18,796 nt of DNA from JAWLBW01 sp041687475 (GCA_041687475.1 JAWLBW010000056.1:1-18796), one strand, 5' to 3'. Positions 5,856 through 13,624 are shown, counted from the stretch's first letter. The notes: a model not told the origin generated them from the letters alone. A program made the numbers and translations.

Positions 5856-5942
5856 TAGACTGGAAGGAAGCAAAAGCCCGGGCGCGCTGCCGACATCGCA
5901 GCCGCGCCGGGTACCAGTGAATGCCGCCCAACGGAGCCCGCC

Positions 5943-6647
5943 ATGGCCGAAACCGATTATTCCCGTATTGAACCCCGCGGCCTTGCGGGGGCCATTGCCG
6001 CCGAGAGCGTGCTTTCACGCGTTTTCGGGCTCATGGCCATGGGCCTGGCGCTCACGGCCGTGGTGGCCTGGTTTTCGGCCGGCAGCCCCGCCGTGGTCCA
6101 ATTCCTCATCGCCAACCAGTGGGCTTTCTGGGGCCTGCTCATTGGGGAGCTCGGATTGGTCATCGCCCTGTCGGCGGCCATCAACCGGCTGTCGACCACG
6201 ACGGCGGCCGCCATGTTCTTCCTGTACGCGGGTCTGAACGGCGTCACCTTCGGCTTCATATTGCTCGCCTACACCGGCGCCAGCATTGCAAGCACCTTCG
6301 TGGTTACCAGCGGCACCTTCGGCGCCATGGCCGTGTTCGGCGCCGTCACCAAGAAGGACCTGTCGGGTGTAGGGCGCTTTCTGTTCATGGGCCTTGTCGG
6401 CGTGCTCATTGCCCTGGTGGTAAACATTTTCTGGCGCAACGACACCTTCGAGCTGGTCATCAGTTGTATCGGCGTGCTCGTTTTCGCCGGTCTTACGGCC
6501 TGGGACACGCAGAAAATCAAGCGTCTGGCCGCCGGACACAGCGGCGAGTCGCTGGGGCGTATCGCCGTTCTCGGCGCTCTCAGCCTGTACCTTGACTTCA
6601 TTAATCTGTTTCTCATGCTGTTGCGGCTGATGGGGCAACGACGATAG
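5943..6647 (+). CDS. Bax inhibitor-1 / YccA-YbhL family membrane protein
   Basis: A 234-residue protein with about seven hydrophobic spans: roughly 26-48, 52-78 (FWGLLIGELGLVIALSAA), 84-102, 106-126, 138-158, 164-180 and 205-228. The C-terminal half has the family hallmarks GLTAWDTQKIK and LSLYLDFINLFLMLLRLMG; the aspartates in AWDTQ and LYLDF correspond to the pair proposed as a pH sensor in the bacterial homolog YetJ, a calcium leak channel. Bacterial members are implicated in ion leak and in FtsH-related membrane protein control, so the exact role here is open. The ribosome site CGGAG lies 7 nt before ATG. It appears monocistronic, with a structured spacer upstream and 248 bp of spacer downstream. 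Confidence 0.93.
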   Translation: MAETDYSRIEPRGLAGAIAAESVLSRVFGLMAMGLALTAVVAWFSAGSPAVVQFLIANQWAFWGLLIGELGLVIALSAAINRLSTTTAAAMFFLYAGLNGVTFGFILLAYTGASIASTFVVTSGTFGAMAVFGAVTKKDLSGVGRFLFMGLVGVLIALVVNIFWRNDTFELVISCIGVLVFAGLTAWDTQKIKRLAAGHSGESLGRIAVLGALSLYLDFINLFLMLLRLMGQRR

Positions 6648-6664
6648 GCTCGACAATGGTGTCA

Positions 6665-6676
6665 CGGAATGGCCGA
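6665..6676 (+). repeat. Dispersed intergenic repeat word, copy 3
   Basis: CGGAATGGCCGA is identical over 12 bases to 2565-2576 and shares AATGGCCGA with 1491-1499. It lies 18 bp past the BI-1 stop. Confidence 0.45.
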
Positions 6677-6712
6677 AATACTACAAAACACTACGTTTTC
6701 ACAGCGAAAAGT

Positions 6713-6741
6713 TTGCAAGGGAATGGTAATCTTGCTATCGT
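6713..6741 (+). promoter_or_regulatory. Candidate promoter for the phosphodiesterase leader
   Basis: TTGCAA (6713-6718), a 17-bp spacer and TATCGT (6736-6741), each 4/6, with an extended -10 TGC just before (6733-6735). The predicted start at 6746-6750 coincides with the 5' edge of the foldable element at 6746-6820. Confidence 0.5.
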
Positions 6742-6745
6742 AAAG

Positions 6746-6834
6746 CCCACACGGTGAGATCTGCTCGCCCGGCACTGCCCTTTCAAGTGCAGCGCAGGTA
6801 TACGTAGCAGATTGTGTGGGGAAGGCGTCTCCCC
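6746..6834 (+). promoter_or_regulatory. Foldable 5' leader (possible cis-regulatory RNA or small RNA)
   Basis: CCCACAC (6746-6752) pairs with GTGTGGG (6814-6820); ATCTGCT (6759-6765) pairs with AGCAGAT (6806-6812); and GCACT (6772-6776) pairs with AGTGC (6786-6790) around a 9-nt loop. An alternative hairpin GGGGA/TCCCC (6818-6822 with 6830-6834) uses three bases of the outer stem, so the two folds exclude each other. The 75-nt core has tRNA-like length and a 7-bp end stem but no T-arm or anticodon arm, so it is not a tRNA. I do not recognise a known riboswitch. No terminator T-run follows. Confidence 0.4.
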
Positions 6835-6895
6835 GACCCGAGTGGCCCCAGGCGGTTCATCGGTTTTCTGGTCGACGTCATGAAAGAGGATATGC

Positions 6896-7687
6896 ATGAG
6901 CATGCAGGTGCGCGTTCTCGGCGCCTATGGTAGCGCGTTGCAGGAAAAGAGAACCTGTGGGTTTCTCATCGACTCCCGTTTGATGATCGATGGGGGAACC
7001 ATCAGTTCGGCTGCCTGCGAGGTCGACCTCGCGCGCATCGACGATATCGTGCTGTCGCACGCCCACCTCGACCATTGCAAGGATGTCGGATTTCTCTGCG
7101 ACCTGATCTTCGGACTGCGAGAGACGCCCCTGCGCTGCTGGGGAACCGCCGAAGTCATTGCCGATGTGCAGAAGCATATCTTCAACAATCGCATCTGGCC
7201 CGACTTCACCCGCATACCGACGGCCGACAAGCCGATTATCGAATTTCACGTTCTGCCCCATCGCGAGACCGTGCAGGTGGGCCCTTACCGCATTACGGCC
7301 TTTCCGGTCAACCACCCGGTACCCGCCGACGGATTTCTCATCGACAACGGGCACGAAGTGCTCGTTTATTCGGGCGACACCGGCGAAACCGATGAGCTCT
7401 GGGCCGCGGCGGCGGCCGAATCGCGGGTAGCAGCCGTACTCGTCGAAACCAGTTTTCCCAACGCGCTCAAGGGCGTTGCCGACGTGAGCGGTCATCTCGT
7501 GCCGGCCCAGCTGCCCGCCGAGCTCGGCAAACTGGGCAATCACGCCGCGCGCGTGCCCATTTACGCCTACCATCTCAAGCCCCAGGCCGAAGCAGAAATC
7601 ATGACTGAAATCACGGCCCTCGGCATGCAGAACCTACGGGTTTCGCGCCAGGACGAAGTCATTGAGGTCAGCCTGCTTCGCGCCTGA
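6896..7687 (+). CDS. Metallo-beta-lactamase-fold hydrolase, class II cyclic-nucleotide phosphodiesterase-like
   Basis: A 263-residue cytoplasmic metallohydrolase. The opening VRVLGAYGSALQ and LMIDGGTISSA, the zinc motif SHAHLDHCKDVGFLCD (HxHxDH at residues 55-60), VNHPVPADGFLI and LVYSGDTGETDELW are what I know from class II 3',5'-cAMP phosphodiesterases and their deltaproteobacterial relatives; VETSF and a distal AYHLKP complete the metal site. It would hydrolyse cAMP or another cyclic nucleotide or phosphodiester. RNase Z or other MBL hydrolases are the alternatives, made less likely by the N-terminal pattern. ATG 6896 follows GAGGA with a 5-nt gap; a second ATG at 6902 is possible. The start codon sits within a palindrome (TGCATG-AG-CATGCA, 6893-6906). 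A lipoprotein gene follows after 8 bp. Confidence 0.82.
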   Translation: MSMQVRVLGAYGSALQEKRTCGFLIDSRLMIDGGTISSAACEVDLARIDDIVLSHAHLDHCKDVGFLCDLIFGLRETPLRCWGTAEVIADVQKHIFNNRIWPDFTRIPTADKPIIEFHVLPHRETVQVGPYRITAFPVNHPVPADGFLIDNGHEVLVYSGDTGETDELWAAAAAESRVAAVLVETSFPNALKGVADVSGHLVPAQLPAELGKLGNHAARVPIYAYHLKPQAEAEIMTEITALGMQNLRVSRQDEVIEVSLLRA

Positions 7688-7695
7688 GCCCGCGT

Positions 7696-8214
7696 ATGCG
7701 ACGTTTCCTGACGGTCATACTGGCGACCCTGGCCCTTTCGTGCGGAACCACCATCGGGTTCGAGGTACCCATCGACGTACCCGAAACCACCGTCGAAGGC
7801 TCGACGCTGGGCGCCATCGGCGAATTTCTTCCCGATTTCATGCCGCCGCTCAGCATTGATCTGAGCGAAGAGCGCGCCTTTCAACGACAGAATGTCGAGC
7901 AGGTCGATTCGGTTGTTCTTTCGGCCCTGCACCTGTCGCTCACCGACAAGAGCGCCCAGCAGAACTTCGACTTTCTCGACTCCATCAGCGTCGAAGCGGT
8001 CGATGAAAGCGGCGAGCGTACCGTGGTTGTCGCGACGCTCGATCCGGTGCCCGACGGCGCGCGCCGTCTCGACCTCGCGCCGACGCGCAAGGAACTCGTC
8101 GACGTGTTGGGCACCGATTTCACGATTCGCTTTCAGGTACGCGGCAGTCCGCCCGCCCGCGACGCCGTCTTCGACGGCCGGGCCACTTTTCAGGTCGAAG
8201 CCGAAGTACTTTGA
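7696..8214 (+). CDS. Putative lipoprotein of unknown function
   Basis: A 172-residue exported protein. The N-terminus has MRR, then a short hydrophobic stretch and ALSC, which I read as a lipobox with Cys16 as the lipidated residue; Ala at -3 and Leu at -2 are unusual for the strict consensus. The mature part is rich in beta-strand-like hydrophobic/acidic alternation: a VPIDVPETTVEGS opening, LHLSLTD, NFDFLDSISVEAVDESG, LDPVPDGARRLDLAPT and a final VFDGRATFQVEAEV. This layout resembles small myxobacterial lipoproteins of beta-sandwich type with no assigned role. It begins 8 bp after the phosphodiesterase stop, with no clear ribosome site, so it is probably co-transcribed and coupled. No catalytic motif is seen. 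Confidence 0.8.
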   Translation: MRRFLTVILATLALSCGTTIGFEVPIDVPETTVEGSTLGAIGEFLPDFMPPLSIDLSEERAFQRQNVEQVDSVVLSALHLSLTDKSAQQNFDFLDSISVEAVDESGERTVVVATLDPVPDGARRLDLAPTRKELVDVLGTDFTIRFQVRGSPPARDAVFDGRATFQVEAEVL

Positions 8215-8302
8215 TCGGGAAATCGATCGGAGGCTGATGGTGCGAGCGTGAGATGGGGCGAAGGTGAGATTCGGCCGGTCGCAGCTACTTTCGTCCGCGT
8301 TA

Positions 8303-8337
8303 ACCTACCATCGGTAGGTCGCCATTCTTACTAAGAA
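8303..8337. repeat. Two adjacent perfect palindromes between convergent genes
   Basis: ACCTACC-ATC-GGTAGGT (8303-8319) and TTCTTA-C-TAAGAA (8325-8337) lie 5 bp apart in the 146-bp gap where the lipoprotein and hydrolase genes converge. Neither is followed by a T-run on either strand, so they are not standard intrinsic terminators. They may be transcript-end hairpins or protein sites. Confidence 0.45.
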
Positions 8338-8360
8338 ATACTGCTTCCGGATATCACCTT

Positions 8361-9446
8361 TCATTCGCACACGGTTACCTCGCGGGTCGACGCGGGTTGC
8401 CCGTCTTCTTCGAATGCCGAAAGCCAATCCAGTATTTCGGGAAAGACTTCGTGCCGGGCGCGGCGACCGAAGACCAGGTCGATGTGGCCGTAGTCGTCGG
8501 CATAACCGTCTGCCGAGCAAAGCTCGAGATACCGCTTTACCGGCGACGAAGCCTGTTCGAAGGCCAGGCGTGAATCGCATGCGGGCACCAGCTCGTCGCC
8601 CCTGCCGGCAATGACGAAAAGCGGCGTTTCGACCTGATCCAGATTCCTCGTGTACGAGTAACTACCGTCGGCACTGCGGAACTCGCCGCTGCCGATCCAG
8701 TCGAGAAACTGGGCCAATACGCCCGGCGAGATGTGTTCGACGGCGTTGTATACGGCGCTGCGAATGGTCGTGAAGTCGACATTGCGCACGTTCATCTGGC
8801 GGCGTACCATGCCGCCCAAGTCGACCACCCCGATGACCGGTAGAATCAGCCGCAGCAACAGGGCGTTGGGAATGAGCGGCAGGCGGCGAATCAGGCTGCG
8901 CAGGTGCACCATATGCTGCAGGCCGTCGTTGCGCGGCGAGAATCGTACCGGCGAGCCCAGCGTTACCCCGCTCTCGATGCGTTCCGCATTACCTTTCAAC
9001 AGCCAGGCATAGAGCAGCATGCCCCCCATGGAATGGCCGATCCAATGCACTTTCGGTCGTCGAGTCGCGCGGGCGATGAAATCGAGGGCGGCCGGAATAT
9101 CGTCGAAGGCGTGATCGTCGAAGTTCCACGTCCAGCGCAGGTGGGGCACGGCGCTCACGCCCGCGCCGCGCAGATCGACCAGCCAGCAGTCGTAGCCTTG
9201 CGACGACAGATAACGGGCCAGCGACAGATCTTCATTGAAATCGAAGTTGAGGCGGTTGGCCCCCAGACCATGCACGAGCAGAATGGGCGAGGTATTGCGC
9301 GCCTTCCCCCGTGGCCGGTAGCGTGACAGGGCAATGCGTGCCCCGCCGGCGGTGGGCACGAAGTAGCGCTCGTCTACGGCGTCGCTTACCGCGTACAGTC
9401 GCCGCAGTACGAGAGCATACAGGTAATAGAAGAATACGAGGTGCAT
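8361..9446 (-). CDS. Alpha/beta-hydrolase (lipase/esterase-like)
   Basis: A 361-residue alpha/beta-hydrolase with a full catalytic triad: nucleophile Ser139 in WIGHSMGGM, Asp284 in AGRGDELVP and His321 in DDYGHIDLVFG. The oxyanion region is ILLVHGLGANRLNF (HG at 59-60), and CWLVDLRGAGVS is a strand-loop typical of lysosomal/gastric-lipase-like and bacterial lipase members. The N-terminal hydrophobic stretch (HLVFFYYLYALVL) could anchor it to the membrane. The frame stays open to 9629, but that part overlaps rlmB and is not protein-like; ATG 9446 has GGAAG 7 nt upstream. The substrate is not predictable. It is last in the DUF4388-pyrF-rlmB run, 86 bp after rlmB. PHA-depolymerase-like or lipid esterase roles are possible. 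Confidence 0.88.
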   Translation of the reverse strand: MHLVFFYYLYALVLRRLYAVSDAVDERYFVPTAGGARIALSRYRPRGKARNTSPILLVHGLGANRLNFDFNEDLSLARYLSSQGYDCWLVDLRGAGVSAVPHLRWTWNFDDHAFDDIPAALDFIARATRRPKVHWIGHSMGGMLLYAWLLKGNAERIESGVTLGSPVRFSPRNDGLQHMVHLRSLIRRLPLIPNALLLRLILPVIGVVDLGGMVRRQMNVRNVDFTTIRSAVYNAVEHISPGVLAQFLDWIGSGEFRSADGSYSYTRNLDQVETPLFVIAGRGDELVPACDSRLAFEQASSPVKRYLELCSADGYADDYGHIDLVFGRRARHEVFPEILDWLSAFEEDGQPASTREVTVCE

Positions 9447-9532
9447 GGTCCTGCTTCCATTACAGAACGAATGAATGTCTGGAACAAGAGCAGGTGCGAC
9501 ACCCACCGAGCCCCTGCTTGCCCGCGCGAGGT

Positions 9533-10273
9533 TCAGCCCCGCCGCTGGCGCACGGCTTCGAACAAGAGTACGGCGGCTGCCGCCGCGACATTGAGACTTT
9601 CGAATTTTCCCGGCATGGGAATTTCGCAAATGCGGTCGCAGTGCTTGCGTACGAGGGGACGCATGCCCCTGCCTTCTTCGCCCAGCACGATGACGGCCCG
9701 GCCGCGCAAGTCGACATCCCAGAGGGGGGCGTCGCCCCCGGCGTCGGCGCCGAATACCCAGAAGCCCTGTTGCTTGAGATCTTCGAGGGCGCGCGCGACG
9801 TTCACGACGCGCACCACCGGTATACGATCGGCGGCCCCGGCGCTTGCCCGCACAACGGCCGGCGTAACCCCGACCGCCCGATCCGAGGGCACAATCACGC
9901 CCCGGGCGCCGGCCGCCGCGGCCGTGCGCAGAATGGCGCCGAAATTGCCCGGGTCCTTGACCGAGTCCAACACCACCACGACGGCGTCGTCCTGACCGGC
10001 AAGCGACTGCAGAAACTCGTCGGCGTCGGTGTACTGAAAGGCTTCGAACTCGGCCACGGCGCCCTGGTGGTTACCGCCCTTGGCCATGCGGGTAAGTTCG
10101 GGCAACGGCACCGTGCGAACCCGTACGCCGCGCGCCTTGGCCTCGGCCACCAGCGCGGCCCGCTCACCGCCGGCATCCTTCACATGCAGCGCAAGCCACC
10201 GGCGTGCCCCGGCACACGCTTCTTCAATGGGGTGAATACCGTAAACGATTTCCGACTCGGTTCTGCGGGCCAT
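9533..10273 (-). CDS. rlmB: 23S rRNA (guanosine-2'-O-)-methyltransferase, TrmH/SpoU family (RlmB-like)
   Basis: A 246-residue SPOUT methyltransferase. The N-terminal YGIHPIEEA and GGNHQGAVAEF form the substrate-binding L30e-like part. The knotted SAM domain contains motif 1 LDSVKDPGNFGAILRTA (102-118), motif 2 VIVLGEEGRGM (195-204 region) and motif 3 IPMPGKFESLNVAAAAAVLLFE (about 218-239), with the catalytic Arg in motif 1 and the Asn in ESLNV. In E. coli RlmB methylates Gm2251 in the ribosomal P-loop using SAM. The N-terminal extension favours RlmB over TrmH, but the exact target is inferred. It lies 46 bp after pyrF on the minus strand, within the same transcription run; no strong ribosome site precedes the ATG. 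Confidence 0.92.
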   Translation of the reverse strand: MARRTESEIVYGIHPIEEACAGARRWLALHVKDAGGERAALVAEAKARGVRVRTVPLPELTRMAKGGNHQGAVAEFEAFQYTDADEFLQSLAGQDDAVVVVLDSVKDPGNFGAILRTAAAAGARGVIVPSDRAVGVTPAVVRASAGAADRIPVVRVVNVARALEDLKQQGFWVFGADAGGDAPLWDVDLRGRAVIVLGEEGRGMRPLVRKHCDRICEIPMPGKFESLNVAAAAAVLLFEAVRQRRG

Positions 10274-10319
10274 GGGTAATGCCGTAACAAAGTGGTGGAA
10301 GGAGGCCGGCGGGCGCGGC

Positions 10320-11063
10320 TCAGGAGGGCAACGCCGCGGCGATTTCCTGCACGAAAGCGTCGGCGGCCGCGCCCGGATCGGCGCTCTTCGTGAGCGGACG
10401 CCCCACCACGAGCAGGCTCGAGCCTGCCGAAATGGCCTCGCCAGGCGTCATCGTACGACGCTGGTCATCGGGGGCGGCGTCGGCGGGCCTGATGCCCGGC
10501 GTCACCAGCAGAAAATCGTTTCCGTGGTTCCGGCGCAGCGCCGGCGCTTCGTGGGGCGAACATACCACGCCGTCGAGTCCCGCCTCGGCGGCGAGCGCCG
10601 CCCAGCGCACGACCCAGCCGCGCGGCTCGCCCGGCAGGCCGATTTCCTGCAGGTCGGCGGCTTCCATGCTCGTGAGCACCGTGACGGCGATGACCTTGGG
10701 CGGGGCCACGTTACCCCGTTCGGCTTCTTCGCGCACGCGCCGCACGGTCTCTTCCATCATGCGGCGCCCACCCGACGCATGCACGTTCAGCAGGTCTACG
10801 CCCAGCCGCATGGCTTCGACGGCGGCCGAGGCCACGGTGGTCGGAATGTCGTGAAACTTGAGATCGAGAAAGACGCGAAACCCCAGCTCGCGCAGACGGC
10901 GCACGCTGTCGGGGCCTTCGGCCACGAACAATTGCTTGCCGACTTTGGCCCATCCCACCCGACCGGCAAGCGGACGGAGGAGCTCGACGGCATCGTCGAG
11001 CGACGAACAGTCGGCGGCCACGATGAGGCGGTCGCGGGCGGCGGCGATACGGCTGTCGGTCAC
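10320..11063 (-). CDS. pyrF: Orotidine 5'-phosphate decarboxylase
   Basis: A 247-residue TIM-barrel enzyme catalysing the last step of UMP synthesis (OMP to UMP plus CO2). Active-site residues are visible as Asp18 (IVAADCS), Lys40 (WAKVGKQLF) and the tetrad Asp67-x-Lys69-xx-Asp72 in LDLKFHDIPTTV. VHASGG, VLTS, VCSPHEA, VTPGIRP and a phosphate-binding VGRPLT follow in family order. The start is GTG, overlapping the upstream DUF4388 gene stop as GTGA, so the two are coupled; GAGG lies 4 nt before. Other pyrimidine genes are not present. Its coupling to two DUF4388 proteins is unusual, and I know of no functional link. Confidence 0.96.
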   Translation of the reverse strand: MTDSRIAAARDRLIVAADCSSLDDAVELLRPLAGRVGWAKVGKQLFVAEGPDSVRRLRELGFRVFLDLKFHDIPTTVASAAVEAMRLGVDLLNVHASGGRRMMEETVRRVREEAERGNVAPPKVIAVTVLTSMEAADLQEIGLPGEPRGWVVRWAALAAEAGLDGVVCSPHEAPALRRNHGNDFLLVTPGIRPADAAPDDQRRTMTPGEAISAGSSLLVVGRPLTKSADPGAAADAFVQEIAAALPS

Positions 11064-12394
11064 TTTGCCTCGGCGGTTTTCTGAATCTTGGCCTGTGCCT
11101 CACGCACCTTGAGAATCAGGCGGTCGGCTTCTTCCTTCGACAACAGGCTCTTGGCGGTGAACAGCTCGAAGTTGAGCAGTTCGTTGAGTCCCTCGCTCAA
11201 CAGCTGGCCCGACATGAGGTCGCCCAGACCGGCGATCTTGGCGAACATGCCGCCTTTCAGCACATTCATTTCGCGGAAATTCTTCAGCAGCGTGGTCTTG
11301 TCGATCAGGCCGTTGTCGTTGAGGGTGACCTTGGCGAAGAGCTGCCGCAGGTTCGGCGATACGCTTTCAAAGAAGGCGTTAAAGGCCGTGCGTACGTCGA
11401 TGGCCGCGTCGCGGGCCTTGAGAAAGCCGTATACGAATCCGAAGATGCGGTTGTAGTCGTCGACCAGTTTCTCGAGGGGGTCGGTGGCCGCTCCCCCACT
11501 TCCGACCTTGCCCTCGGTCACTTCAACGACGCCCATCTTGAGAAGTTCGTAGAACAACTTGAAGATGTTGAACTCGCCCACCCCCGACAAACGAATGATG
11601 TCGCGCACCGAATTGCGGCCGTCGATGAACTTGAGAATCTTCTGCACGGCGGGCGAAAGTTTCTTGCCCGCGAGCGCGGTCTGCTTGAGCGAGAGTACGA
11701 CGTCGAGATTGGCGATGCGAGCTCGAATCAGCCCCATCTCGTCGACCCGACGAAAGCCTTCCATGAGCACGTTCTGCGTATTCAGCGAGAACTGCGCGAG
11801 ATCGTCGGCGACCAACTCGCCTTCTACGAAGTAGAAGAATCCTTCCTTGATGGCGAAAATGGAGTAGACGATTTCCTCGACCTGATACTTGACCGCCCAG
11901 TCGAGATCCTTTTCGGTCACGAAACCGTTGCTGGTGAGCACCTCGCCGAAGCGCATGCCCTTGCCAACCAGACCGTCGGCTTCGGCAAGCTTCTCCTTTG
12001 AAATCTTGCCGGTCTTGTACAGAATGTTTCCGATACGGTCTTCGGGCTCCGTGCTGGCGCCGAATACGACGTCGCCGGCCTTGAAGAAGGCGGTCTTGGT
12101 CACCCCTTTGCTTTCAATGCACAGGGCACCGGTCTTCTGGCCCATGTTGATGAGCGAAAGCAAATCGGCAATGCCGAACATGGCCAGGTCGCCGCAAAGG
12201 GCAATGTCGCCCCCCTTCCCCTCCAGGTGAAGTTTCTTGCCGGGGTTTTCGGTCTCGATCCAGAAGAACGAGTCGGTCTTCGGAACAATGATGACCTTGC
12301 TGCCCTTCTTGAGGTCGTACTTTTTGAGCATGGGGCCCGGAAAGCGTAGAACGCCGCCTTCCTGCAGTTCAAGCACGATCTCGTTGGCCGCCAT
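11060..12394 (-). CDS. DUF4388-type protein, second of a tandem pair, with AbrB-like N-terminus
   Basis: A 444-residue soluble protein homologous throughout to the gene upstream. Residues 1-52 (ending KKGSKVIIVPKTDSFF, then IETEN) look like an AbrB/SpoVT swapped-hairpin domain, a DNA-binding or dimerisation fold. About 60-170 is the DUF4388 (PATAN-like) region: ALCGDLAMFGIADLLSLI, GALCIESKGVTKTAFFKAGDVVFG, then RIGNILYKTGKI. Two further helical repeats follow, each with a GxxLxxxG(F/L)(I/V)T signature (KMRFGEVLTSNGFVTEKDL). The C-terminal half (about 290-440) is helical with DYNRIFGFVY and ends in a lysine-rich tail. DUF4388 proteins often sit in two-component/gliding or polarity contexts in deltaproteobacteria, but no specific role is established here. 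It starts right after the upstream stop and overlaps pyrF. Confidence 0.82.
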   Translation of the reverse strand: MAANEIVLELQEGGVLRFPGPMLKKYDLKKGSKVIIVPKTDSFFWIETENPGKKLHLEGKGGDIALCGDLAMFGIADLLSLINMGQKTGALCIESKGVTKTAFFKAGDVVFGASTEPEDRIGNILYKTGKISKEKLAEADGLVGKGMRFGEVLTSNGFVTEKDLDWAVKYQVEEIVYSIFAIKEGFFYFVEGELVADDLAQFSLNTQNVLMEGFRRVDEMGLIRARIANLDVVLSLKQTALAGKKLSPAVQKILKFIDGRNSVRDIIRLSGVGEFNIFKLFYELLKMGVVEVTEGKVGSGGAATDPLEKLVDDYNRIFGFVYGFLKARDAAIDVRTAFNAFFESVSPNLRQLFAKVTLNDNGLIDKTTLLKNFREMNVLKGGMFAKIAGLGDLMSGQLLSEGLNELLNFELFTAKSLLSKEEADRLILKVREAQAKIQKTAEAK

Positions 12395-13624
12395 TTAAAA
12401 CAGCTCCATGTTCTGCACGATTTCCATGAGTCGCTCGGCATCTTCGCGACTGAGGTAATTGCGCATTTCAAAGAGAGTGAAATACAGCAGTTCGTTGAAG
12501 GCCTTGACGGCCAGGGCCGTCTTGTCGTCGCGCTCGATGTAGCGCAGGTTGCCGAGCACGTCGTCGATGGGCAGCGAACCGTCATCGAGAAAGCGCACCT
12601 GATCGAAGACCTCGGCAATGTCGGCCGGCATGTCGTCGAAGAACGAGTTCAGCCGCGTCTTGACATCGACCCCCTGCACCTTGGCAACGAGAATCGAGTA
12701 AATGTCCATGAAGATCGAGTTGAAGTCGCTGACCACGCGTTCGAGGCGGCCGGTGCGGGCCATGGGCTCGACATGGCCGCGGCGCACCTCGAGCGTGAGC
12801 ACGCCCTGGCGCTCGAGGTGGTAAACCATCTGCAGGGTATGCAGCTCGCCTTCGGCGCTGAAGGTCACGATCTCATCGAGGCTGCGCCCCTCGGCCACCA
12901 GGCTGCACACGTTACGCTCTTCCGAGTTCAGGTCGACGTGGGCCGTGCCGCGGTTCAGGCGCGGAAAGACGTCGTCGCGCGTCAGCGTGCGGCCGTCGAT
13001 GCCCCAGCGCAGCAGCATGCCGTCGCGAATGACGTCGCGGGTTTCGAGGTTGAGCTCGACATTGTCGCCAAGGCCGCACTCGGCTACGTGAAACTTACCT
13101 TCGCTGTAGGAAAAGAGCGAGTAAATGATGTCGAGCGTCTGCTGGCGCACCCCGTCGAAGAGCTCCTTGGGAGAAATCAGACCGCTTTCGACCAGAATCT
13201 TACCCAGCTTCACATCCTGCGTGATCTGAACGGCTGCGTCGTCGAGCTGGGCCTGAGTAATCTTGCCCATGCGCACCAGGCACTCGCCCAACCGCTCGTC
13301 CGACAACGACGACTGCGCGAAAACAAGCTCGCCGTTCTTGACGAAAACCTTCTTCTCGCCGTCGGCAAGCTCGAAGGAAAGCACGCCGGTCAGGTGATTC
13401 CAGAAGACGAGAAGCAGAATGTCGGGAATGGCGAAGCGTTCCAGATCGCCCCAGAGCCGAACGACCTGCCCCGCCTTCTCCTGCCGCGCACGCCGGCGCA
13501 ACACGAGCAGGTCGCCGCCGCTGTAGGCCAGCGAAAGCACTTCCTGATCGGGATTGAAGCCTTTGGGAAGGCGGTTTTCGGGAAGGCGTATGAGCAGCCC
13601 TTCCTGTTTCGTATCAACTGCCAT
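12395..13624 (-). CDS. DUF4388-type protein, first of a tandem pair
   Basis: A 409-residue soluble protein, first gene of the minus-strand run. After a 50-residue beta-rich opening (GLLIRLPENRLPKGF, SLAYSGGDLLVLRRR) that parallels the AbrB-like start of its paralog, the DUF4388 core reads VVRLWGDLERFAIPDILLLVF, GVLSFELADGEKKVFVKNGELVF and LGECLVRMGKITQAQL, then LGKILVESGLISPKEL and a TLDIIYSLFSYSEGKF strand-helix unit. The C-terminal part (about 280-409) has VVSDFNSIFMDIYSILVAK and LYFTLFEMRNYLSREDAERLM. The paralog shows the same succession (DYNRIFGFVYGFLKAR, LNFELFTAKSLLSKEEADRL). Its TAA abuts the next ATG with no gap. A clear promoter lies at 13661-13689. Function unknown; a shared complex of the two proteins is inferred from synteny and coupling. 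Confidence 0.82.
   Translation of the reverse strand: MAVDTKQEGLLIRLPENRLPKGFNPDQEVLSLAYSGGDLLVLRRRARQEKAGQVVRLWGDLERFAIPDILLLVFWNHLTGVLSFELADGEKKVFVKNGELVFAQSSLSDERLGECLVRMGKITQAQLDDAAVQITQDVKLGKILVESGLISPKELFDGVRQQTLDIIYSLFSYSEGKFHVAECGLGDNVELNLETRDVIRDGMLLRWGIDGRTLTRDDVFPRLNRGTAHVDLNSEERNVCSLVAEGRSLDEIVTFSAEGELHTLQMVYHLERQGVLTLEVRRGHVEPMARTGRLERVVSDFNSIFMDIYSILVAKVQGVDVKTRLNSFFDDMPADIAEVFDQVRFLDDGSLPIDDVLGNLRYIERDDKTALAVKAFNELLYFTLFEMRNYLSREDAERLMEIVQNMELF

Noticed and set aside
6746..6820. tRNA-like length and 7-bp end stem
   Set aside because: There is no T-loop sequence, no D-arm and no anticodon arm; a second 7-bp stem directly inside the first is incompatible with a cloverleaf.
9447..9629. 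N-terminal extension of the alpha/beta-hydrolase into rlmB
   Set aside because: The extra 61 residues overlap the rlmB C-terminus, are Arg/Ala-rich and lack a ribosome site; ATG 9446 is better supported.
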